A DNA stretch of 64,000 nt from Bacteroidota bacterium (GCA_947469885.1 CANIQT010000011.1:1-64000), one strand, 5' to 3'; positions 46,147-56,644 are shown, counted from the first letter of the stretch. Notes: generated by a model not told the origin, from the sequence alone. Numbers and translations are program-made.

Positions 46147-47088
46147 ATGAACAAAATTTCCAAATTAGTATTTTCTATTTCTTTATTGTTTTTGTTAGTT
46201 ATTACATCAAACATTAAATCACAAACTTTAGTATTCAAAGAAAACTTTGATACCTTAAGTGCAATGATTTCGAGAGGATGGGAAACCATTAATAAAAGCA
46301 ATCCAATTGGTACTGGTGAGTGGGTACAAGGAGATGGCATGGTTGGTGAGGCTGCCTTATCTGGAAATGCTACTTCTTATGCTCAGGTTGATTATACAAG
46401 TACTGATACATTAGGAACAACAAATACTATTAGCGATTGGCTTTTGACCCCAACAATATTGCTGGAAAATAATGATTCCGTTTCATTTTATGTTCTATCT
46501 TTTAACAGCGCAACTTTTCCTGATAGACTGGAATGCAGGCTAAGTGCAATGGGTACTAGTAACAATGTTGGGGTTAACGATACTACTGTGGGAGATTTTT
46601 CAACATTGTTACTTTCTGTTAATCCGAATTTAGACTTTGTTTCATTTCCTTCAGTAACTAAAGATAGTGCTACATGGACTAAATATACTGGGCATGTAAG
46701 CGGGTTGAGCGGGGTTACATCTTGTCGTTTAGGATTTCGTTATTATGTAACTAATGCAGGATTGTCAGGAGCCAACTCTTCCACAATTGGCCTTGATTCA
46801 TTTTTGATAGTTCGTTTCCCGCCTGATGCAGGCGTCAATGAGAATGAATTAAATGTTGGAGTTCAATTATTTCCTAATCCAACAAAGGATAATATGAATT
46901 TATCAATATCACAAAATGGAAATTATCTTGTTAATGTATATTCTGTTTTAGGCGATAAGGTTCTTACGTTTAGTACACAATCATCACGAACAATAAATGT
47001 ATCAAATCTTTGTAAGGGTTTATATTCTGTCCGAGTTATTGATATTCAATCGGGGAATTACAAAGCACTGTCTTTTATAAAAGAATAG
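46147..47088 (+). CDS. T9SS sorting-domain protein with anchor-J domain (twin 1)
   Basis: A 313-residue secreted protein. A signal peptide (to about residue 26, NIKSQ) precedes a choice-of-anchor-J/cleaved-adhesin domain (about 28-225: FKENFDTLSAMISRGWETINKSN, ISDWLLTP, RLECRLSAMGTSNNVG, CRLGFRYYVTNAGLSGANSSTIGLDSF). A T9SS sorting tail starts LFPNPTKDNMNLSI. It has the same length and layout as the gene 71 bp downstream and shares the domain with the N-terminus of the protein at 30592. The role is probably surface binding; no catalytic residues are seen. Confidence 0.88.
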   Translation: MNKISKLVFSISLLFLLVITSNIKSQTLVFKENFDTLSAMISRGWETINKSNPIGTGEWVQGDGMVGEAALSGNATSYAQVDYTSTDTLGTTNTISDWLLTPTILLENNDSVSFYVLSFNSATFPDRLECRLSAMGTSNNVGVNDTTVGDFSTLLLSVNPNLDFVSFPSVTKDSATWTKYTGHVSGLSGVTSCRLGFRYYVTNAGLSGANSSTIGLDSFLIVRFPPDAGVNENELNVGVQLFPNPTKDNMNLSISQNGNYLVNVYSVLGDKVLTFSTQSSRTINVSNLCKGLYSVRVIDIQSGNYKALSFIKE

Positions 47089-47159
47089 TTTAATATTATT
47101 TGAATATTGAAAAAAATCGTATTATTGCTGAATAAACAAACAAACAAACAAAATATAAA

Positions 47160-48101
47160 ATGAAAAAAATTACAACTAAATTTTTAGCGATTTCTTTACT
47201 TTTTCAATTAGTGAATTCAAAAAATGTAAATGCGCAAACCACTCAAATTTTTCATGAAGGATTTGACACGATGGCAACAATGTTTTCGAACGGATGGGAA
47301 GCAATAAATAAGAGCAACCCTGTTGGAACTACTAGTTGGTTTCAAGGCACATTGACAATTGGAGCAATAGCATATACAGGCGACTCTGCTTCATATGCTC
47401 AGGTTCAATACACAAGTACTGCCGATGTTGGCACCTCAAACACAATTAGTGATTGGTTATTAACACCACCAATTCAACTACAAAATTTGGACACTGTTTC
47501 CTTTTATTGTTTGTCTTATAATAGTGCTACATTCCCTGATAATTTAGAATGCAGGCTGAGTGCAATGGGCACAAGTAATAATGTGGGACCAGATGAAGTT
47601 TCGGTGGGGGATTTTTCAACATTACTTTTCGAAATAAATCCAACCTTCGACTTGACATCATTCCCTTCTGTTGCTGTAGCTGGTCAAACATGGACAAAAT
47701 TTTCAGGAGTTGTTTCAGGATTAACAGGATTAACAAATTGCCGTTTAGCAATTCGCTATTATGTTCTAAATGGAGGCCTTGCTGGTGCTAATTCTTCAAG
47801 TGTTGGGGTTGATGAGTTCTCAGTGATGAGAAACACTTTAAATGGAATTAATGAGAATACTTTAAATGTAGGAATACAATTATACCCTAATCCCACTGCT
47901 GAAAATATTACCTTGAATTTTTCGGAAAAAGGTGATTATTTAATAAACGTTTTTAATACCATTGGGCAAAATGTTCTTTCTTTGACAACAGGAAGTAATG
48001 TAAAAATTGATGTATCAAAATTACCTTCTTCTCTTTACAACGTAAGAATTGCAGACAAAAAAACCGGAAATTTCAAAACTATTTCTTTTGTTATGGAATA
48101 G
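47160..48101 (+). CDS. T9SS sorting-domain protein with anchor-J domain (twin 2)
   Basis: A 313-residue secreted protein that matches the upstream twin throughout. It has a signal peptide (to about residue 26, NVNAQ) and an anchor-J domain (FHEGFDTMATMFSNGWEAINKSNP, ISDWLLTPPIQL, LECRLSAMGTSNNVGPDE). The sorting tail is LYPNPTAENITLNFSEKGDYLINVFNTIGQ. Equal length and near-constant spacing of conserved blocks indicate a tandem duplication that has since diverged. A terminator lies at 48124-48160. Confidence 0.88.
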   Translation: MKKITTKFLAISLLFQLVNSKNVNAQTTQIFHEGFDTMATMFSNGWEAINKSNPVGTTSWFQGTLTIGAIAYTGDSASYAQVQYTSTADVGTSNTISDWLLTPPIQLQNLDTVSFYCLSYNSATFPDNLECRLSAMGTSNNVGPDEVSVGDFSTLLFEINPTFDLTSFPSVAVAGQTWTKFSGVVSGLTGLTNCRLAIRYYVLNGGLAGANSSSVGVDEFSVMRNTLNGINENTLNVGIQLYPNPTAENITLNFSEKGDYLINVFNTIGQNVLSLTTGSNVKIDVSKLPSSLYNVRIADKKTGNFKTISFVME

Positions 48102-48123
48102 GTTTGTTCACTTTTATTAATCA

Positions 48124-48160
48124 AAATACCGATGAATTTTTTTTTCATCGGTATTTTTTT
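48124..48160 (+). terminator. Rho-independent terminator
   Basis: AAAATACCGATGAA and TTCATCGGTATTTT pair around a T-rich loop, with a T-run after the second arm. It ends the twin T9SS genes. Confidence 0.88.
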
Positions 48161-48184
48161 AAAAATTCAAATGGGCAAAAAAAG

Positions 48185-49384
48185 CTAAACCATATTCATT
48201 ATTTCCTTTTTCCATTTACTGTTCGCTTTTTCAATAACAATTTTATTGCAACCAGTGAAATTTGCAAAGGAATTTAATTTCTCCGCAAACAAAATATTGA
48301 AATCTTCATTCGGTTGAAAGCCTTTTTCAAAGTGCATTGATTTGATATAAAATATTTTCATAGCTCGGTCTGCTTTTGGATCGAAGCGTGCAACTAAGTT
48401 ATTTTTATATAATACAGGTAAAGTAAAATAACCGTATTTCCTTTTGGGCTCGGGTACATAACATTCAATTTGATAATCAAAATTAAAAATACGTTCTAAT
48501 CTTTTGCGTTGAATAACCAAGTTGTCAAAGGGTGATAATAAGTGAATGTTGTTATTTGTTTTTATTTTTTCGATTGATTTTAATTGCGTTTCAGTTGAAA
48601 TGAAAGTTGTTTTGTCTATTCCATCAATTGTTAATTCTATCAGACTACCTTCTTTCAATAACTGTTTTAAAACTTTATTCGTGGATTCTTTTAAACCTGT
48701 TCTTAAATAGGCAACTTCATTTTCATTTACTATTCCAAACGATTCAATTGACTTTTTTACCAGGTGTTGAATATATTCCTTTTCAGTTGGGATGGAAGTA
48801 TCAATATCTAAAGGTAAAACGCGCTCTGCTAAGTCATATACTTTTTGAAAACCTTGTCGTTTTGCTACCATTAATTTTCCTTCCATAAAAAGTTGTTCCA
48901 AAGCTCGTTTGGCAGGTTTCCATTCATACCAGTTTGCGTCCACTGTTCTTTTATGTTCAAAATCTTTGGATTGAAGCGGACCTTCTGTTTTTATTTTATC
49001 CAGAACATACTTTTTCATTTTTTTATTCTGTTCGAACCAATGTGATTTGCCTTCTGAATAAGATTTTTTTCTTGGCAATGAAAAACGGTAATTACTCATC
49101 GGCAAATATGATGCTGCATAACTCCAATATTCAAAAATGGTTTTGTCTTTTTCTAATAAATCATTCAAGTAGTTTTCTTTATAATCGGTTAAACGGCTCC
49201 AAAGTGTATGATGATGGGCTCTGGCAACAACAGATAGAGTATCTATTTGAATATAGCTTAAATGTTCTATTGCCGCCAATGTTCCCTTTTTCCCTTTCAC
49301 AAAATCAGTACTAATAAGCCCTTGGCTTTTCAGAATAAGCAGACGGGCTTCTTCAATTGATAAAGAGTTGATTTGTTTTTTCAT
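48185..49384 (-). CDS. YcaQ-like winged-helix DNA glycosylase family protein
   Basis: A 399-residue protein of the HTH_42 (PF06224) family. It begins SIEEARLLILKSQGL and has the QxD motif in HLSYIQIDTLSVVARAHHHTLWSRL, which is the catalytic site of E. coli YcaQ, an interstrand-crosslink DNA glycosylase. Later winged-helix repeats include LQSKDFEHKR and LEQLFMEGKLMVAKRQGFQKVYDLAERVL. The C-terminal FDPKADR and MHFEKGF fit the family. DNA-repair activity is inferred from the motif. It stands 52 bp downstream of citrate synthase with a terminator between. Confidence 0.87.
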   Translation of the reverse strand: MKKQINSLSIEEARLLILKSQGLISTDFVKGKKGTLAAIEHLSYIQIDTLSVVARAHHHTLWSRLTDYKENYLNDLLEKDKTIFEYWSYAASYLPMSNYRFSLPRKKSYSEGKSHWFEQNKKMKKYVLDKIKTEGPLQSKDFEHKRTVDANWYEWKPAKRALEQLFMEGKLMVAKRQGFQKVYDLAERVLPLDIDTSIPTEKEYIQHLVKKSIESFGIVNENEVAYLRTGLKESTNKVLKQLLKEGSLIELTIDGIDKTTFISTETQLKSIEKIKTNNNIHLLSPFDNLVIQRKRLERIFNFDYQIECYVPEPKRKYGYFTLPVLYKNNLVARFDPKADRAMKIFYIKSMHFEKGFQPNEDFNILFAEKLNSFANFTGCNKIVIEKANSKWKKEIMNMV

Positions 49385-49407
49385 CGTAAAAAATGAATAG
49401 AAAAAAC

Positions 49408-49433
49408 AAAGGCTACTGTCTCAGTAGCCTTTG
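49408..49433 (-). terminator. Rho-independent terminator for citrate synthase
   Basis: AAAGGCTACT and AGTAGCCTTT form a 10-bp stem. Read on the minus strand it is followed by a T-rich run, and it lies just after the citrate synthase stop. Confidence 0.8.
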
Positions 49434-49436
49434 TTT

Positions 49437-50765
49437 TCATGCTTTTGCCTCCGCAGCAGCTATTTTCTTTTTTATACCTTCTGTGGTAATAGAACCCGGG
49501 CGCTCCAACGGATGTCCAAGAGCACGGTCCCAAATTAATGAAGCCAGTACACCAAGAGAACGGGAAACACCAAAAAGCACAGTATAGAAATCGTGTTCTA
49601 CCATTCCATAATGTGTTAACAATACTCCTGAATGAGCATCTACATTAGGCCAAGGGTTTTTTATTTTTCCTGTCCCTTCCAAAATAGGAGGAGCTACTTT
49701 ATAAACCATTTGCACGATTTCACACAAATCATCTTTCCCTTTTGGTAAAATATATTTCGTATAGAAATCTTGTTGGGCTGCGAAACGTGGGTCTGTCTTA
49801 CGCAATACAGCATGTCCGTACCCCGGAACCACTTTCCCATCTTCCAATGTTTTTTTAATATAATCTTCAATTTGTTTTTCAGTTGGCAAACCACCACCTA
49901 ATTCCTTTCTTAATTGAATAATCCAACTTAATACTTCCTGATTTGCTAGGCCATGTAATGGTCCTGCAAGTCCGGTCATGCCAGCTGCAAAAGAAAGATA
50001 AGGGTCACTTAATGCAGAGCCAACAAGGTGAGTAGCATGGGCAGAAACATTTCCTCCTTCATGGTCAACGTGAATGGTCATGTATAAACGCATCAAACGT
50101 TTCATGTCAAACTCTTCATAGCCTAACATGTGAGCAAGATTTGCAGCCCAATCTAATTTAGGATCCGGTTCAATATGAACACCGTTTTTATATTTTCGTC
50201 TATATATATATGCAGCAACACGAGGAAGACGTGCAATCAGATTCATTGAATCTTCATATACATAATCCCAATACACTTTTTTGTTTATTCCTTTTTTGTA
50301 AGCGGCTGCAAAAACAGATTCCGTTTGCATCGCAAGAATTGCAATTACAAATTGTGTCATTGGGTGAGTAGATGCAGGTAATGTATCCAATGCATCAAAA
50401 ACATGTTTAGGCACGATTGCTCTTCGTGCCCAGTTATTTCCTATGTTTAATACATCTTCCTGTGATGGTAATTCACCTAACAACATTAAATAGAAAATTC
50501 CTTCGGGCAATGGTTCTGTGCCTCCCGGAGCTTTAGGAAGTTTTTCACGTAACTCAGGAATAGTGTAACCTCTGAAACGAATCCCATCTTCCGGATCCAG
50601 TTTTGATGTTTCTGTAACCATTCCTATCATACCTTTCATCCCCTGATAAACCTGGGCTACGGTATATTCGCCCAATTTAATATCACCTTTGTCTTTAATA
50701 ATTGCTTTTATTTCAGCTGCTGTTACTTTTGATTTCTCAGCAAACTTTTCTTTTAATGTATCCAT
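49437..50765 (-). CDS. gltA: Citrate synthase, eukaryotic-like type
   Basis: A 442-residue citrate synthase that condenses acetyl-CoA and oxaloacetate at the entry of the TCA cycle. The active-site residues are visible: His in GGNVSAHATHLVGSAL, His in VVPGYGHAVLRKTDPR, and Asp in WPNVDAHSGVLL. The N-terminal stretch and motifs (DPEDGIRFRGYTIPE, GLAGPLHGLANQEV) follow the mitochondrial-type enzyme rather than the allosteric gram-negative type; many Bacteroidota carry this form. A possible TACCTTTCG promoter variant lies just upstream. It lies beside enolase on the same strand, 90 bp apart, but with separate signals. Confidence 0.95.
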   Translation of the reverse strand: MDTLKEKFAEKSKVTAAEIKAIIKDKGDIKLGEYTVAQVYQGMKGMIGMVTETSKLDPEDGIRFRGYTIPELREKLPKAPGGTEPLPEGIFYLMLLGELPSQEDVLNIGNNWARRAIVPKHVFDALDTLPASTHPMTQFVIAILAMQTESVFAAAYKKGINKKVYWDYVYEDSMNLIARLPRVAAYIYRRKYKNGVHIEPDPKLDWAANLAHMLGYEEFDMKRLMRLYMTIHVDHEGGNVSAHATHLVGSALSDPYLSFAAGMTGLAGPLHGLANQEVLSWIIQLRKELGGGLPTEKQIEDYIKKTLEDGKVVPGYGHAVLRKTDPRFAAQQDFYTKYILPKGKDDLCEIVQMVYKVAPPILEGTGKIKNPWPNVDAHSGVLLTHYGMVEHDFYTVLFGVSRSLGVLASLIWDRALGHPLERPGSITTEGIKKKIAAAEAKA

Positions 50766-50855
50766 AATTGTCTAAAAATAATTTTTCTGTATTTTTCCGA
50801 AAGGTAATTTGTTTTTGCGAGATTTAAAATAATCTTACATAAAATATTTATTAAT

Positions 50856-52157
<1,302 letters not shown>

Positions 52158-52187
52158 TTATTGTAGTTGTTAGTAAAATTAAGTATT

Positions 52188-52195
52188 CAAAAGTA
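52188..52195 (-). promoter_or_regulatory. Bacteroidota -7 box, minus strand
   Basis: CAAAAGTA reads TACTTTTG on the minus strand, 37 bp before the enolase start. Confidence 0.65.
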
Positions 52196-52240
52196 GAAAT
52201 AAATGTTGATTAGAATATAAAAGTATTGAAAAATATTTTT

Positions 52241-53137
52241 TCATCCCTCAAACCCTTTGTTTCCCTGCAATCCTCCGGTATGAATTGCAATAATTGTTTC
52301 CCCTTTTTCAAAATTCCCTTTCTTTATCAATTCATAAATCCCAAACATCATTTTACCTGTATAAACATAGTCAAGAGGGATATTATTTTCTTTTTCAAAT
52401 TGTTTAATAAACTCTTTTAATTCAGGATTTACTTTTGCATATCCTCCAAAATGATAAGATTCATTGATGTTGTATTTGTTTTGGGTAATAAAATTAAATT
52501 TATTTAACCAGTTATCTACTTCACTTTTAATATAGTTTTCTCCTTTTAAAATCTGAAATCCCAAAGTATTTTGATTGTCTTTTAAAGAAAGAACTATTCC
52601 TGCCAATGTTGCTCCTGTTCCACAGGGACAGCAGACAATATCAAAATCTATTGGAATGTTTTTAGTAATTTCTTTGCACCCTAATACTCCCAATTCATTA
52701 GAACCTCCCTCGGGAATCAAATAGTAATTTGATGATTTGATAATTTGGTAATTTGATAATGATTGAATGTTTTTATTTCTATAGTCTTCACGCGAAACAT
52801 AAAACAATTGCATTCCGCAATCTGTTGCAAATTTTAATGTTGGATTTAATTCTTCATGTTCTTCACCACGAATAATTCCAATGGTTTTAAAACCAGCTTC
52901 TTTTCCCGCAGCAGCAGTGGCAGCAATATGATTAGAATATGCTCCTCCAAAAGTCAGGAGGGTGTTTTTACCTTGTTTCCTTGCTTCTTCCAAATTGTAT
53001 TTAAGCTTAAACAGCTTGTTCCCGCTGATGTGTGGATGATTCAAATCTAAACGCAATACAAACAAACTAACATCGTGTTTCTTTGTAACAGCATCATTTA
53101 TTGGTTGCAGCGGAATGGGAGAAGATTGAATTTCCAT
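52241..53137 (-). CDS. PLP enzyme, D-cysteine desulfhydrase/ACC deaminase family
   Basis: A 298-residue fold-type II PLP enzyme. The Schiff-base lysine is in ISGNKLFKLKYNLEEA, the phosphate and substrate loop in TFGGAYSNHIAATAAAG, and the glycine-rich phosphate cup in CGTGATLAGI. The family includes D-cysteine desulfhydrase and 1-aminocyclopropane-1-carboxylate deaminase; the bacterial Bacteroidota group is usually annotated ambiguously, so no symbol is given. A stretch of TAATTTGATAATTTGG-type microrepeat (52721-52765) codes for SLSNYQIIKSSNYYLIPEG in the middle of the protein. The gene is divergent from the DUF5522 gene. Confidence 0.88.
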   Translation of the reverse strand: MEIQSSPIPLQPINDAVTKKHDVSLFVLRLDLNHPHISGNKLFKLKYNLEEARKQGKNTLLTFGGAYSNHIAATAAAGKEAGFKTIGIIRGEEHEELNPTLKFATDCGMQLFYVSREDYRNKNIQSLSNYQIIKSSNYYLIPEGGSNELGVLGCKEITKNIPIDFDIVCCPCGTGATLAGIVLSLKDNQNTLGFQILKGENYIKSEVDNWLNKFNFITQNKYNINESYHFGGYAKVNPELKEFIKQFEKENNIPLDYVYTGKMMFGIYELIKKGNFEKGETIIAIHTGGLQGNKGFEG

Positions 53138-53151
53138 AACGTAAAAATACT

Positions 53152-53159
53152 TAATTTTG
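53152..53159 (+). promoter_or_regulatory. Bacteroidota -7 box (TAATTTTG) close to a start codon
   Basis: TAATTTTG ends 6 bp before ATG 53166, implying a very short or absent leader if used. Confidence 0.5.
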
Positions 53160-53165
53160 CGAAGT

Positions 53166-53345
53166 ATGGACGGATTTTCAAACCAAAAGCAATTAGAACC
53201 TGAAGATTTTTACTTAAGTGATCAGGGGTACATCGTATTCACTGAAAAATATCATTTAAAAAGAGGATATTGCTGCCAAAATAGTTGCAAGCATTGTCCT
53301 TATGGATTTAATAAAGAAAAAGGAAGGATAGAGAAAAAGAAATGA
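53166..53345 (+). CDS. DUF5522-family small Cys-rich protein
   Basis: A 59-residue protein from ATG 53166 (MDGFSNQKQLEPEDFYL). The family pattern is plain: YIVFTEKYHLKRGYCCQNSCKHCPYGFNK, with four Cys that could bind a metal. The family is small, widespread in bacteria and uncharacterised. The TTG at 53157 is rejected because it overlaps the -7 box. It precedes urocanase by 78 bp on the same strand. Confidence 0.85.
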   Translation: MDGFSNQKQLEPEDFYLSDQGYIVFTEKYHLKRGYCCQNSCKHCPYGFNKEKGRIEKKK

Positions 53346-53423
53346 TGTGCTTGTGTAATAATATGCTGATGTGCTGATGAACCAATGTTTAATGAACTAA
53401 CGAACAAGTGAAACAATAAATAA

Positions 53424-55415
53424 ATGAGCGAATTTAAACAACAAATTTTACAAGGAATACCAGATGAATTGCCTATGGCAAAGGTTTATGATACTTCATT
53501 AAATCATGCGCCTAAGAGGAAGGATATATTAAATAAGGACGAAAAGAAACTCGCAATTAGAAATGCACTTCGTTATTTTGATAAAAAACATCATACTGTT
53601 TTAGCAAAAGAATTTGCACAAGAACTGAAAGATTTCGGACGTATATATATGTATCGCTTTCGTCCTGATTATAAAATTCATTCAAGGCATATTAATGAAT
53701 ACCCTCACCAATCAAAGCAGGCAGCTGCTATAATGTTGATGCTTCAAAATAATTTGGATTATGCAGTTGCTCAACATCCTCATGAATTAATTACTTATGG
53801 AGGTAACGGTGCTGTGTTTCAAAACTGGGCTCAATATTTATTGACAATGAAATACCTTGCAGAGATGACTGATGAACAAACATTGGCAATGTATTCAGGA
53901 CACCCTATGGGATTATTTCCTTCTCATAAAGATGCTCCAAGGGTTGTGGTTACTAACGGTATGATGATTCCTAATTACAGTAAACCGGATGATTGGGAAA
54001 AGTTTAATGCACTTGGTGTAACTCAATACGGACAAATGACTGCAGGTTCTTTTATGTATATCGGGCCACAAGGAATTGTACACGGAACAACTATTACGGT
54101 GTTAAATGCTATTAGAAAAATAAAGGGGGACAAAGGACAGCCTGTATTTGTTACTGCCGGTTTGGGAGGGATGAGTGGAGCACAGGGAAAAGCATCTGTT
54201 ATTGCTGGAGCAATTGGAGTGATTGCAGAAGTTAATCCAAAAGCTATACAAACAAGGCATTCACAAGGTTGGGTGGATGAAATATTTGACGATTTAGATA
54301 AATTGATTGAACGAATTGAAAAAGCAAGAACAGGAAAAGAACCAGTTTCATTGGCTTATCAGGGGAACATAGTTGACTTGTGGGAAAAGTTTGCAGAACA
54401 AAATATTAAAGTTGAATTAGGTTCTGACCAGACTTCCCTTCACAATCCTTTTGCCGGAGGATATTATCCTGCTGGTATTTCTTTTGAAGATGCAAAACGA
54501 ATGATGGCTGAAAACCCCGAACAATTTAAAAAGGAAACTCAGAAAACATTGGTTCGTCATGCGGCAGCAATAAACAAAATGACTTCAAAAGGAATGTATT
54601 TTTTCGATTATGGAAATGCTTTCCTGTTGGAAGCTTCCCGGGCAGGAGCAGATGTGATGAAGGCAGATGGTAAGTTTAAATACCCATCGTATGTTCAGGA
54701 TATTTTAGGACCTATGTGTTTTGATTATGGTTTTGGACCTTTCCGCTGGGTATGTTCTTCCTGCGATGCAAAGGATTTGGCAACAACTGATAAAATAGCA
54801 ACCGATGTTTTAGAAAAAATAATTAAGACTGCTCCTTCTGAAATCAAACAACAACTGGATGACAATATCCGGTGGATAAAAGCTGCACAACAAAATAAAA
54901 TGGTGGTAGGTTCACAGGCACGTATATTATATGCTGATGCGGAAGGAAGAATTAAAATTGCAGAAGCTTTCAATAATGCAATCAAAGAAGGGAAAATTTC
55001 TGCTCCTATAGTTCTGGGTAGAGACCACCACGATGTTTCAGGAACAGATTCTCCATATCGCGAAACATCTAATATATATGATGGTTCCAGTTTTACAGCT
55101 GATATGGCTGTTCAAAATTTTGTTGGGGACTCTTTCCGTGGTGCTACATGGGTTTCTTTGCACAATGGTGGCGGGGTAGGATGGGGTGAAGTTATTAACG
55201 GAGGTTTTGGTATGGTATTAGATGGTACGGATGATAGCGACCGTAGATTAAAGTCCATGTTATTCTGGGATGTGAATAATGGAATTGCCAGAAGAAGTTG
55301 GGCAAGGAATGAAGAAGCGCAGTTTGCCATTAAAAGAGAAATGGAACGAACACCAAAATTAAAAGTAACTTTACCAAATATTGTTGATGATAATTTATTG
55401 AATGATTTATTTTAA
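53424..55415 (+). CDS. hutU: Urocanate hydratase (long Bacteroidota type)
   Basis: A 663-residue urocanase, longer than the roughly 550 residues of the Pseudomonas enzyme, as is usual in this phylum. It uses tightly bound NAD to convert urocanate to imidazolonepropionate in histidine degradation. Signatures: YGGNGAVFQNWAQYLLTMKYL, MYSGHPMGLFP, the glycine-rich NAD segment TAGLGGMSGAQGKA, FDYGFGPFRWVCSSCD, and GRDHHDVSGTDSPYRET. The other hut genes are not in this window, so the pathway is split in the genome. It is followed by a strong inverted repeat at 55437-55499. Confidence 0.95.
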   Translation: MSEFKQQILQGIPDELPMAKVYDTSLNHAPKRKDILNKDEKKLAIRNALRYFDKKHHTVLAKEFAQELKDFGRIYMYRFRPDYKIHSRHINEYPHQSKQAAAIMLMLQNNLDYAVAQHPHELITYGGNGAVFQNWAQYLLTMKYLAEMTDEQTLAMYSGHPMGLFPSHKDAPRVVVTNGMMIPNYSKPDDWEKFNALGVTQYGQMTAGSFMYIGPQGIVHGTTITVLNAIRKIKGDKGQPVFVTAGLGGMSGAQGKASVIAGAIGVIAEVNPKAIQTRHSQGWVDEIFDDLDKLIERIEKARTGKEPVSLAYQGNIVDLWEKFAEQNIKVELGSDQTSLHNPFAGGYYPAGISFEDAKRMMAENPEQFKKETQKTLVRHAAAINKMTSKGMYFFDYGNAFLLEASRAGADVMKADGKFKYPSYVQDILGPMCFDYGFGPFRWVCSSCDAKDLATTDKIATDVLEKIIKTAPSEIKQQLDDNIRWIKAAQQNKMVVGSQARILYADAEGRIKIAEAFNNAIKEGKISAPIVLGRDHHDVSGTDSPYRETSNIYDGSSFTADMAVQNFVGDSFRGATWVSLHNGGGVGWGEVINGGFGMVLDGTDDSDRRLKSMLFWDVNNGIARRSWARNEEAQFAIKREMERTPKLKVTLPNIVDDNLLNDLF

Positions 55416-55436
55416 TATCCAATACAAATGATGTTA

Positions 55437-55499
55437 CGCAAAGACGCAAAGAACGCAAAGGCTTGTCTTTTGTTTCTCTGCGTTCTTTGCGTCTTTGCG
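55437..55499. repeat. Inverted repeat, 24-bp arms
   Basis: Arms at 55437-55460 and 55476-55499 pair with one mismatch around a 15-nt loop. Each arm is itself built from CGCAAAGA units. It is a dispersed repeat type of the phylum and could also serve as a transcription barrier after hutU. Confidence 0.85.
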
Positions 55500-55523
55500 C
55501 GACACTACTAAACTTTTACCAAA

Positions 55524-55943
55524 ATGAAAAAACTATTCTTATTCGCATCTGCAGCAATTTTATTTGCAACATTGTTTTTATCTTCTTGTTCCAAATCGGA
55601 CGATACCATAACCAGCCCCAATACAGGAGATGCTCGTGAAAAATTTCATGGCAATTGGAATGTGGCAGAAAATAGTGTTGACTTTGGCATGGCTAATTAT
55701 TATGTAACTATTTCCGATTCGTCCAATGCTTCCTATATAATGTTTGCATTCCTCTATGGCGAAAATAAAAAAATATATTCTACAGTAAGCGGAAATAATT
55801 TTTCTATTCCTTCTCAGATAATAGCAGGAAAAACATTTAGTGGTTCAGGTATGCTATCCAATTCAAACAGAATTGATATGACGTATTTAGTAAGAACTAC
55901 TTCGGTTCACTACGACACTGTGACAGCAATATTGACAAAATAA
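55524..55943 (+). CDS. Hypothetical lipoprotein
   Basis: A 139-residue predicted lipoprotein. The lipobox LFLSSC puts the lipidated Cys at residue 22, followed by SKSDD. The remainder is a small beta-rich domain (EKFHGNWNVAENSVDFGMANYYVTISDS, TVSGNNFSIPSQ) of lipocalin-like pattern, which is common in Bacteroidota lipoproteins. No function is proposed. The end is 4 bp from the convergent beta-barrel gene. Confidence 0.75.
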   Translation: MKKLFLFASAAILFATLFLSSCSKSDDTITSPNTGDAREKFHGNWNVAENSVDFGMANYYVTISDSSNASYIMFAFLYGENKKIYSTVSGNNFSIPSQIIAGKTFSGSGMLSNSNRIDMTYLVRTTSVHYDTVTAILTK

Positions 55944-55947
55944 AATT

Positions 55948-56592
55948 TTAGGGTTCAACATACGTAGGAGTATTGCAACTTTCTCTCCTGCTTTTAAATT
56001 CATATTTTAAACCTACACGAAGTTCAAAATCTTTATTAAAAACATGTAATTCTGGTTGTACATAAGCAGGCATTACATCAGGATTATAAAATCCTTCTAC
56101 AAAAAATTTAATATTGTAATAATTAATAAATTCTACCCCTGCCCCCACTGCCCCGCTGATATGTAAAGGCAGAAATTTATCAAGTATTAAAGGCGATGTG
56201 GTTGATTGAACCATATTATATTCCAATCGTGGTCCTATTAATATGTACGGAATAATTCTATCCATCTCATATCTTATTTTTGCATAATTGTTCCAGCAAA
56301 TGTATTGCAGTTGATTTGGATAATTTGCTTCCGGTTGGTTATCTATCGAACCTTTTTGATTGTATTGAATTTCGGTTACCCACCTAACATAATCTCTTGT
56401 AAAAAACTCTCCGAACACAGCTACATTAAATCCAACCACATAATTTTTTCGTGACACATCGGGTGGCTCTGCCAAAAGAAATTTTTGATTGGCAGCTGTT
56501 ACACCTGCTACAATGGCTATGCTATTGAAGCGTTGGGCCTGCAATTGCAGAGCAAATAATAGAATAGTAATGAAGAAAAATATTTTTTTCAT
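55948..56592 (-). CDS. Outer-membrane beta-barrel protein (OMP_b-brl_2-like)
   Basis: A 214-residue protein with a signal peptide (MKKIFFFITILLFALQLQA, cleaved near AQ) and eight to ten amphipathic strands (FNSIAIVAGVTAANQK, WVTEIQYNQKG, YILIGPRLEYNM, HISGAVGAGVEF, FELRVGLKYEFKS). This pattern fits the PorT/OMP_b-brl_2 group of small porin-like barrels. The specific role is unknown. Divergent from the GH18 gene, with 90 bp between the start codons. Confidence 0.78.
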   Translation of the reverse strand: MKKIFFFITILLFALQLQAQRFNSIAIVAGVTAANQKFLLAEPPDVSRKNYVVGFNVAVFGEFFTRDYVRWVTEIQYNQKGSIDNQPEANYPNQLQYICWNNYAKIRYEMDRIIPYILIGPRLEYNMVQSTTSPLILDKFLPLHISGAVGAGVEFINYYNIKFFVEGFYNPDVMPAYVQPELHVFNKDFELRVGLKYEFKSRRESCNTPTYVEP

Positions 56593-56644
56593 GGTGTAAA
56601 GTTAAGGTTTAGATTTTACAATTCTCAATGAGTAATTAAAATGT

